Below are positions 57,899 to 64,000 of a DNA stretch of 64,000 nt, piece after piece. This stretch comes from Bradyrhizobium sp. Tv2a-2 (lineage in GTDB: Bacteria > Pseudomonadota > Alphaproteobacteria > Rhizobiales > Xanthobacteraceae). Positions within the stretch are counted from its first letter, which is position 1, and each line of letters starts with the position of its first letter. The stretch covers positions 248,182-312,181 of the forward strand of contig NZ_AXAI01000009.1 in the NCBI RefSeq assembly GCF_000472425.1. The letters are read 5' to 3'. The position numbers were made by a program, and so were the translations under genes. The notes beneath the pieces are model-generated. The model saw only the letters and a list, made by a program, of their open reading frames with translations. It did no database searches and had not been told where the DNA came from.

Positions 57899-60858
57899 CT
57901 GCCTCCGCGCCCGGCAATGCGGACGAACTCAGGCTGGCCGCGCGGTTCGTCGAAGCACCCTATATTGCCGCCTCAGAACAGGCCGAACAGAAACTGGCTG
58001 ACTGGCTCGCCGAGCTGGAGCCGGAGCAGTCGGCCGCGCTCGACGCGCTGTTCGAGGCCCCCGTAGCGAAACGGGTTCTGCTCGGCATTGTCGCGTTTTC
58101 GCCCTATCTGTTCGACCTCGTTCGCAGCGATGCAGCCCGCCTGATCCGGCTCTTGCGCAGCGATCCGGATCGCCATCTCGCGGCGCTGATCGAGACCGCG
58201 TTCGGCGAGGTCTTTGCCGCGCCCGGCGAGACCGAGGTGATGCGGCTGTTGCGCCGGCTGAAGGCGGAGGCGGCGCTCTTGATCGCGCTGTGCGACATCG
58301 GCGGCGTCTGGCCGGTGATGCGGGTGACCGCGGCGTTGACCGAGCTTGCCTGCGCCTCGGTGCAGGCGGGCCTGCGCTATCTGCTCCGCCAGGAATCCGT
58401 GCGGGGCCGGCTGGCACCCGCCGACCACGAGCGGCCGGAGCAGGACAGCGGACTGTTCGTGCTGGCCATGGGCAAGATGGGGGCGGACGAACTCAACTAT
58501 TCCAGCGATATCGACCTGATCGTGTTCTTCGATCCCAAGGCGCCGACGCTGGCGCGCGACATCGAGCCGCAGCCCTTCTTCGTCCGCATCACGCAAGGCC
58601 TGGCGCGGCTCCTACAGCAGCGCACCGGCGACGGCTATGTGTTCCGCGTCGACTTGCGGCTGCGGCCCGATCCGGCCTCGACACAGGTCGCGATCTCCAC
58701 CGACGCGGCGCTGCATTATTACGAGCGGGAAGGGCGGACCTGGGAGCGCGCGGCGATGATCAAGGCGCGCCCCTGTGCCGGCGATCTCATCGAGGGCGGT
58801 GCGATGATCGCGGACCTTTCGCCCTTTGTCTGGCGCAAGCATTTGGATTTCGCCGCGCTTGCCGACGTCCACGAGATGAAGCGGCAGATGCAGACCTATC
58901 GCGGCCAGAGCGAGATCGCGGTCGAAGGCCACAACGTCAAGATCGGCCGTGGCGGCATCCGCGAGATCGAGTTCTTTGCGCAGACCCAGCAATTGATCGC
59001 CGGCGGGCGCCACGCGGAGCTGCGCGTGCGCCCGACCCTGGCGGCGCTGGAGGTGCTCGCCAGCAGCAGCTGGATCACCCATGAGGCGCGCGACGAGCTG
59101 AGCGCGGCCTACCAATTCCTGCGCCGCGTCGAGCACCGTCTGCAGATGGTCGCCGACGAGCAGACCCACAGCCTGCCCGAGGAGGTCGAGGCAGTGGAAC
59201 GCTTTGCACAGTTCTTCGGCTATGACAGCCGCGAGGCGTTTGCGAGCGACCTGCTTGCCCAGCTCAACATCGTTCAGGCGCATTACAGCAAACTGTTCGA
59301 GGGCGACGACCCGACCGGCACTGTGAAATTGCCACCGATCAATTATGGCGCCGGACCCGAAGACCAGCGTCTGGTGAACCATCTCGCGACCATGGGCTTC
59401 GAGGAGCCGGGGAAGGTTGCCGAGACCGTGCTGGAGTGGATGCGCGGCGAGTACCGCGTATTTCGAACGGAATCTACGCGCGCCGCCTTTGCCGAATTCC
59501 TGCCGGCGCTGATGGATGGTCTTGCGCACGCCGACGAGCCCGATCGCGCGGTCGCGGCCTTCGACCGCTTCCTGCAGGCGTTGCAGCGCGGCGGCCGGCT
59601 GATCACGCTGCTCAGCCAGAACCGCGACCTGGTCGCGCTGGTGGCGCTGGTGCTCGGGGCTGCGCCACGGCTCGGCGACATGCTGGCGCGGCAGCCGCAA
59701 TTGATGGACGGGCTGATCGATCCGCGCTTCTTCGGCGCCATGCCCGACCAGCGCGAATTGTCGGTCCGGCTCGCGGCGACGCTCAAGGAGGCGGCTGCTT
59801 ACGAAGAATTTCTCGACCGCCTGCGCCTGTTCGGCCAGGAGAGCCTGTTTTTGATCGGCACCCGCATTCTCTCCGGCACGGTGTCCGCCCAGCAGGCGAG
59901 CACGGCTTTTGCCGACGTCGCCGAGGGCATCGTGCACACCGTCCACGGCCTGGTGACGGATCGCTTTGCCGCCCAGCACGGCCGCATCCGGGGGCAGGAG
60001 ACCGCGATCCTCGCGATGGGCCGGCTCGGCAGCCGCGAGATGACCGCGTCCTCCGATCTCGACCTGATCCTGCTCTACGATTTCGACCCTGAAAATCCGG
60101 ACTCTGACGGCGAGAAGTCGCTGCATGGCGCGCATTATTTTGCGCGCTTCACCCAACGGCTGATTTCGGCCTTCACCATCCGTACCAATTACGGCGTGCT
60201 GTACGAGATCGACATGCGGCTGCGCCCCTCGGGCCGTGCCGGGCCGCTTGCGTCCCACATCGCCTCGTTCGCAGACTACCAGGAGCACGAAGCCTGGACC
60301 TGGGAGCACATGGCGCTGACACGTGCGCGGGTGATCTCGGCCTCGCCAGGGTTTCGCAGCCGCATCGAGGCGGTCATTCGCACCGCGCTGACGCGACCGC
60401 GCGATGCTGCGAGCGTTGCCCACGATGTCGCCGACATGCGCCGGGCGATCGCCCAGGAGAAGGGCGAGGATGATCTCTGGAATTTGAAATATGCGGCCGG
60501 CGGCACGCTCGACATCGATTTCATCGCGCAATATCTGCAGCTCGTGCATGGCGCCGAGAAGCCCGAGATTCTCGACGTCTCGACGCTCGAGGTGCTGGAG
60601 AAGGCCGAGCAGTTAGGGGTGCTGCCGCATGCCTCCGCCGAGGTGCTGCGCGCGGCCGTCCGGCTCTATCACGACCTGACCCAGATCCTGCGGCTCTGCG
60701 TCAGCGAGCGTTTCAACCCGGAAACTGCCGGCGACGATCTCCTGCACGTCATGGCCCGCGCCGGCGACGCCCCGGATTTCTCCTCGCTCGAGGCGCGGAT
60801 GAAGGAGACCCAGGCCGAGGTGCGGCGGCTGTTCGGGGTGATCGTGGAAGGGCGGTAA
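57895..60858 (+). CDS. glnE: GlnE: glutamine synthetase adenylyltransferase/deadenylase
   Basis: A 987-residue bifunctional enzyme with two nucleotidyltransferase domains. The N-terminal one removes AMP (LAMGKMGADELNYSSDIDLI near residue 190, and GRGGIREIEFFAQTQQL near 345), and the C-terminal one adds AMP (LAMGRLGSREMTASSDLDLI near residue 707). Each carries the DxD metal pair, and each is followed by a helical GlnD-PII-like domain. It switches glutamine synthetase off and on according to PII state and glutamine. The start is the ATG overlapping the kinase stop. The length is normal. Confidence 0.93.
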   Translation: MTASAPGNADELRLAARFVEAPYIAASEQAEQKLADWLAELEPEQSAALDALFEAPVAKRVLLGIVAFSPYLFDLVRSDAARLIRLLRSDPDRHLAALIETAFGEVFAAPGETEVMRLLRRLKAEAALLIALCDIGGVWPVMRVTAALTELACASVQAGLRYLLRQESVRGRLAPADHERPEQDSGLFVLAMGKMGADELNYSSDIDLIVFFDPKAPTLARDIEPQPFFVRITQGLARLLQQRTGDGYVFRVDLRLRPDPASTQVAISTDAALHYYEREGRTWERAAMIKARPCAGDLIEGGAMIADLSPFVWRKHLDFAALADVHEMKRQMQTYRGQSEIAVEGHNVKIGRGGIREIEFFAQTQQLIAGGRHAELRVRPTLAALEVLASSSWITHEARDELSAAYQFLRRVEHRLQMVADEQTHSLPEEVEAVERFAQFFGYDSREAFASDLLAQLNIVQAHYSKLFEGDDPTGTVKLPPINYGAGPEDQRLVNHLATMGFEEPGKVAETVLEWMRGEYRVFRTESTRAAFAEFLPALMDGLAHADEPDRAVAAFDRFLQALQRGGRLITLLSQNRDLVALVALVLGAAPRLGDMLARQPQLMDGLIDPRFFGAMPDQRELSVRLAATLKEAAAYEEFLDRLRLFGQESLFLIGTRILSGTVSAQQASTAFADVAEGIVHTVHGLVTDRFAAQHGRIRGQETAILAMGRLGSREMTASSDLDLILLYDFDPENPDSDGEKSLHGAHYFARFTQRLISAFTIRTNYGVLYEIDMRLRPSGRAGPLASHIASFADYQEHEAWTWEHMALTRARVISASPGFRSRIEAVIRTALTRPRDAASVAHDVADMRRAIAQEKGEDDLWNLKYAAGGTLDIDFIAQYLQLVHGAEKPEILDVSTLEVLEKAEQLGVLPHASAEVLRAAVRLYHDLTQILRLCVSERFNPETAGDDLLHVMARAGDAPDFSSLEARMKETQAEVRRLFGVIVEGR

Positions 60859-60951
60859 AGCGCGCACGTCATGATCGGAGCGCCGGTCGTTTTCGGACAT
60901 CATCTCCACATCCAACTCGCGTTGGAACGCCGGGGCCGGTATAGCGGCTCC

Positions 60952-61536
60952 ATGCTCGACTTCGCCGCCCAATATGAAGCATTTAGACGCCGCGATTCCG
61001 CGTGGGACGGAGTGGTGTTTGTGGCGGTCAAGACGACCGGCGTCTATTGTCGCCCGGTGTGCCCGGCGCGAACGCCGCTGGCGCGCAATGTCAGCTTCTA
61101 TCGCAGCGCGGCGGCGGCGGAGCGTGGCGGCTTCAGGCCTTGTCTGAGATGCCGTCCAGAAACCGCTCCGTTCTGTCCCGCCTGGAAGGGTACAAGGACG
61201 ACGGTCGAGCGCGCGTTGACCCTGATCGAAAGTGGCGCGCTTGACCGTGGTGACGTTGACGAGCTTGCCCAACGGCTCGGGGTCGGATCACGTCATTTAT
61301 CACGGCTCTTTGCTGAGCATCTCGACGCGTCGCCGCTGCAAGTCGCACTCTCGCTGCGTATACGCCGCGCCAAACATCTCCTCGACGGTACTGATCTTCC
61401 GATCGGCCTCATCGCCGAGCGCGCAGGTTTTTCCAGCGCGCGGCGTTTGACCGCTGCGTTTGCCAGGCTCTACGGCAAGCCTCCCTCAGCTGTCCGGAAA
61501 CGAGCATCGGCGTCGCCCAAAACTGCAACGCGCTAA
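60952..61536 (+). CDS. adaA: AdaA-like methylphosphotriester sensor/AraC-type regulator
   Basis: A 194-residue protein combining the Ada metal-binding domain with an AraC helix-turn-helix domain. Four cysteines bind zinc: Cys33 and Cys37 in GVYCRPVCPAR, Cys64 and Cys67 in FRPCLRCRPE. Cys33 would take the methyl group from a DNA phosphotriester and turn on transcription. The HTH part has VDELAQRLGVGSRHLSRLFA and PIGLIAERAGFSSARRLTAA. It lacks the O6-methylguanine transferase domain, as in Bacillus AdaA. The start is at 60952, where the domain begins, although the ribosome site is poor. No alkyltransferase or glycosylase gene is adjacent. Confidence 0.8.
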   Translation: MLDFAAQYEAFRRRDSAWDGVVFVAVKTTGVYCRPVCPARTPLARNVSFYRSAAAAERGGFRPCLRCRPETAPFCPAWKGTRTTVERALTLIESGALDRGDVDELAQRLGVGSRHLSRLFAEHLDASPLQVALSLRIRRAKHLLDGTDLPIGLIAERAGFSSARRLTAAFARLYGKPPSAVRKRASASPKTATR

Positions 61537-61552
61537 ACTTGGTGGAGAGCCC

Positions 61553-62023
61553 ATGACGATCAAGACTTACGGGACTGTAAGTGCCGAAAAACAGAAGCAA
61601 ATGAGTGGGCTTGAGTTCGTGCATGGCCTTGCGAGCGGCGCGCTGCCTCTCAATACGATCGCTCAGACGCTGGGCTATGATATTGCCGAGGCGGAGAGCG
61701 GCCGCGTCGTGGTGACGCTCGTTCCGACCGCTGCCCACCTCAATCCGGCCGGCACCGTACATGGCGGCCTCACGGCGACGCTGCTCGACAGTTGCATGGG
61801 ACTGGCCGTCCAATCGATGTTGGACAAGGGAGTCAGCCAGACGACACTCGAGTTTAAGATTTCGCTTCTGCGCCCAATCACGCCCGAGACCGGCGAGGTC
61901 AGGGCTGAGGGCAGGGTGCTGAGCTGTGGCCGTCGCGTCGGCACGGCGGAAGGGCGCGTCGTGGACGGCAACGGCCGATTGCTCGCGCACGGCACCACGA
62001 CGTGTCTTGTTTTCCCGAGCTAG
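61553..62023 (+). CDS. PaaI-family hotdog thioesterase
   Basis: A 156-residue hotdog-fold protein with GGTGGAG before the ATG. The active-site region is LNPAGTVHGGLTATLLDSCM (HGG with the catalytic Asp in the helix LLDSCMG), then LEFKISLLRPITPETGEVRA and GRVVDGNGRLLAHGTTTCLV. PaaI-type enzymes hydrolyse aryl- or acyl-CoA thioesters in the cytosol, typically during aromatic compound breakdown; the substrate here is not known. Its last codons overlap the convergent fdsD stop by three bases. It is 16 bases downstream of adaA, so they may share a transcript. Confidence 0.88.
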   Translation: MTIKTYGTVSAEKQKQMSGLEFVHGLASGALPLNTIAQTLGYDIAEAESGRVVVTLVPTAAHLNPAGTVHGGLTATLLDSCMGLAVQSMLDKGVSQTTLEFKISLLRPITPETGEVRAEGRVLSCGRRVGTAEGRVVDGNGRLLAHGTTTCLVFPS

Positions 62024-62232
62024 GCCTTCTTCAGTGTCGTCAGCGCGTCGCGGACGTTGGGTTCGAGGCCTTCGCCGCCCTTGTCGAGATGCGCAAGGAT
62101 GGCGGAGCGCATCCGCGGGTCCCAGAATTTACGGATGTGCTCGGCGATGCCGGGCACCGCCTTGTCGTGGCCCTGGCTGTTGAAGAACTTGCCGATCTGG
62201 TTGGCCATGTAGATCAGCCGGTCAGGCGACAT
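62020..62232 (-). CDS. fdsD: formate dehydrogenase delta subunit FdsD
   Basis: A 70-residue protein: MSPDRLIYMANQIGKFFNSQ, then AVPGIAEHIRKFWDPRMRSA and ILAHLDKGGEGLEPNVRDAL. This is the FdsD family, a small subunit needed for assembly of the soluble NAD-dependent molybdenum formate dehydrogenase. The start is the ATG at 62232, overlapping the end of fdhD by 11 bases, with AAGGAAAT before it. It is the last gene of the fds operon, whose earlier genes lie to the right of the window. Confidence 0.9.
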   Translation of the reverse strand: MSPDRLIYMANQIGKFFNSQGHDKAVPGIAEHIRKFWDPRMRSAILAHLDKGGEGLEPNVRDALTTLKKA

Positions 62233-63064
62233 CTTCGATTTCCTTGTTTGTTTCACTCACGCCCGCCTTGGCGGTGATCCGCCCGGGGTGGGTGAAGATT
62301 TCAAAACCGTCGGCGCGGGCAACCGCCACAAGCGTGATGCCAGCGGCGTCTGCCATCCGTACCGCGAGCGCGGTGGGGGCGGAGACGGCGACCATGACCG
62401 TTGCGCCAAGGCTTGCAGCCTTCTGCACCATCTCGACCGACACCCGGCTGGTCAGCAGCACCAGCCCTTCGCTTGCAACGACGTGCGCCCGTGCCAGCGC
62501 GCCGCAGAGCTTGTCGAGCGCATTGTGGCGTCCGACATCCTCGCGCAGGGCGACGACGCCATGCTTCGGTGTCCAGAATGCGGCCGCGTGCACGGCGCGC
62601 GTTTCGATGTTGATCTCCTGCAGCGGCGCGATGCTCTGCATCGCCGTCATCACCTCGGCTTGCGAGAATCGTCGTCCTTGCGGCACTGCGGCGGCGGGCC
62701 GCAGCGCCTCCGAGATCGAGTCGATGCCGCACAGGCCGCAGCCGGTGGGACCGGCGATCTGCCGCCGTCGCTCGCCGAGATGGGCTGCCTTCTCGTCCTG
62801 CAGCCACATCCTGAGCTCGATGCCCTCGCCGAGATCGACGAGCTCGATCGACTGAATATCATCGGGCGTCTGCACGATGCCTTCGCTCAGGCTGAAGCCG
62901 ACCGCAAAATCCGTCAGGTTTTGCGGTGTACCCATCATCACGGCGTAGGTGCCCCCATTGTAGGTCAGCGCCAGCGCGGTCTCCTCCGGAACGGTGCGCG
63001 CGCCTTCGAGCTGGCGGCCGTCGCGCCAGACCTGCCGATTGACGCTGCGCACCGGCCTGTGCAT
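62222..63064 (-). CDS. fdhD: FdhD: sulfurtransferase for formate dehydrogenase maturation
   Basis: A 280-residue FdhD protein. The sulfur-carrying cysteines are in PTGCGLCGIDSISEAL, in the expected flexible loop. ENVGRHNALDK-type sequence is seen as LREDVGRHNALDKLCGALA, and TSRVSVEMVQKAASLGATVM follows. FdhD passes sulfur from the desulfurase IscS to the molybdenum cofactor before its insertion in the catalytic subunit, without which the enzyme is inactive. The start at 63064 is four bases past the fdsA stop. It overlaps fdsD. Confidence 0.93.
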   Translation of the reverse strand: MHRPVRSVNRQVWRDGRQLEGARTVPEETALALTYNGGTYAVMMGTPQNLTDFAVGFSLSEGIVQTPDDIQSIELVDLGEGIELRMWLQDEKAAHLGERRRQIAGPTGCGLCGIDSISEALRPAAAVPQGRRFSQAEVMTAMQSIAPLQEINIETRAVHAAAFWTPKHGVVALREDVGRHNALDKLCGALARAHVVASEGLVLLTSRVSVEMVQKAASLGATVMVAVSAPTALAVRMADAAGITLVAVARADGFEIFTHPGRITAKAGVSETNKEIEDVA

Positions 63065-63068
63065 TCGC

Positions 63069-64000
63069 CTATTCCGCCGCTTCCACGACGGGTGCGATGC
63101 GCCGCGAATGGCGCGCTTGCTCGTCATAGGATTTCTGCCAGTCGCTTGGTCCGTTCGACGGGGAGATCTGCACCGCCGTCACCTTGTATTCGGGGCAGTT
63201 GGTAGCCCAATCCGAATAGTCGGTGGTGATGACGTTGGCCTGCGTGTCCGGATGGTGGAAGGTGGTGTAGACGACACCCGGTGCGACGCGGTCGGTGATC
63301 AGCGCGCGCAACGTCGTTTCGCCGGCGCGGCTGGCAAGCCGGACCCAGTCGCCGTCACGCACGCCGCGCTGCTCGGCATCGTGCGGATGAATTTCCAGCC
63401 GATCCTCGCTGTGCCACACCACGTTTTCGGTGCGGCGGGTCTGTGCCCCCACGTTGTATTGGCTCAAGATGCGGCCTGTTGTGAGCAGGAGCGGGAAGCG
63501 CGGCCCGGTGCGCTCGTCGGTCGCGATATATTCGGTCACGACGAACTTGCCCTTGCCGCGCACGAAACCGTCGATGTGCATGATCGGCGTACCTTCCGGC
63601 GCCTTCTCGTTGCAGGGCCATTGCACCGAGCCGAGCTCGTCGAGCTTGGCGAAGGAGACCCCGGCGAAGGTCGGCGTCAGCGCCGCGATCTCGTCCATGA
63701 TCTCGGATGGGTGATTGTAGTGCATGTCAAAGCCCATCGCCTTGGCGAGGCCAATGGTGACTTCCCAGTCCGCGAGTCCATTGCGCGGCGTCATCACCTT
63801 GCGCACGCGCTGGATGCGCCGTTCCGCATTGGTGAAGGTGCCGTCCTTCTCGAGGAAGGTCGATCCCGGCAGGAATACATGGGCGTAGTTCGCGGTCTCG
63901 TTCAGGAAGAGATCGTGGACGATGACACATTCCATCGCCGACAGCGCCGCCACGACGTGCTTGGTGTTGGGATCGGATTGCAGGATGTCCTCGCCCTGCA
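63069..64000 (-). CDS. fdsA: formate dehydrogenase catalytic subunit FdsA, C-terminal part
   Basis: The C-terminal 310 residues of the molybdopterin catalytic subunit; the gene continues past the right edge (the frame is open to 64000 with GEDILQSDPNTKHVVAALSA). Visible features are the molybdopterin oxidoreductase region NYAHVFLPGSTFLEKDGTFT and NAERRIQRVRKVMTP, and the C-terminal molydopterin-dinucleotide-binding domain (FPLLLTTGRILSQYNVGAQT, VVYTTFHHPDTQANVITTDY). Formate is oxidised to carbon dioxide with NAD as acceptor through FdsB/FdsG, which should lie upstream to the right. Here the gene is followed directly by fdhD and fdsD. Confidence 0.92.
   Translation of the reverse strand, partial: QGEDILQSDPNTKHVVAALSAMECVIVHDLFLNETANYAHVFLPGSTFLEKDGTFTNAERRIQRVRKVMTPRNGLADWEVTIGLAKAMGFDMHYNHPSEIMDEIAALTPTFAGVSFAKLDELGSVQWPCNEKAPEGTPIMHIDGFVRGKGKFVVTEYIATDERTGPRFPLLLTTGRILSQYNVGAQTRRTENVVWHSEDRLEIHPHDAEQRGVRDGDWVRLASRAGETTLRALITDRVAPGVVYTTFHHPDTQANVITTDYSDWATNCPEYKVTAVQISPSNGPSDWQKSYDEQARHSRRIAPVVEAAE

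Noticed and set aside
58612..60549. 645-codon minus-strand frame inside glnE
   Set aside because: It is a shadow of glnE, whose two nucleotidyltransferase domains are complete. The antisense product has shadow-like composition.
1..64000. tRNA, rRNA and CRISPR search by eye
   Set aside because: No cloverleaf with GGTTCGAATCC-like T-arm, no ribosomal RNA sequence and no regularly spaced repeats were seen.

Overview
The window looks like a chromosomal segment of a Bradyrhizobium-type alphaproteobacterium (Nitrobacteraceae). The reasons are the high GC coding sequence, MucR, DUF1491, DUF2336 and DUF5330 proteins, a NAD-type formate dehydrogenase with FdsD, a ccmIEFH cluster followed by degP, a two-component pair and glnE, and dispersed palindromic repeats of the kind common between genes in this group. 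Assignments come from reading the sequence and from family knowledge; no database search was run.

Layout. Positions 1-10600 hold metabolic and envelope genes: an M20 peptidase end, an orphan TrpX-like binding protein, DUF1330, a bestrophin-like membrane protein, a YciI gene broken by a stop codon, a lipoprotein, an epimerase/class II aldolase pair, a GT39 glycosyltransferase, mucR and sufE. Positions 10700-15700 hold DUF5330, a membrane PAS histidine kinase followed by a peptidoglycan-binding protein and DUF1491, and a DUF2336 gene with a CtrA-type box. Positions 15700-20850 are an accessory island with more AT-rich sequence. It holds a DNA ligase remnant, a complete ietA/ietS pair (AAA ATPase plus subtilisin-like protease, known as a plasmid-stability and anti-phage system) and two unknown small genes. 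A 14-bp direct repeat lies on either side.

Positions 21000-30500 carry a lipoprotein, a lytic transglycosylase, a LysR/metallo-hydrolase/Fe-S protein group, a TAXI-type binding protein behind a perfect FNR/FixK box, an IS110 remnant and small secreted proteins, one interrupted by a stop codon. Positions 30500-45200 carry DUF1254/DUF1214, a class A penicillin-binding protein, a DHA2 efflux pump, a soluble GAF kinase with its receiver, a second orphan binding protein, a ThDP enzyme, a lone Flp pilin and Ku.

Positions 45400-61500 form a long co-directional block: a response regulator/kinase pair, two unknown genes, cytochrome c maturation genes ccmI-E-F-H preceded by an FNR/FixK-like box, degP, a second regulator/kinase pair, glnE and an AdaA-like regulator. 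ATGA overlaps join several of these genes. The right end holds a thioesterase and, on the minus strand, the fdsA-fdhD-fdsD end of a formate dehydrogenase operon. No tRNA, rRNA or CRISPR array was seen.
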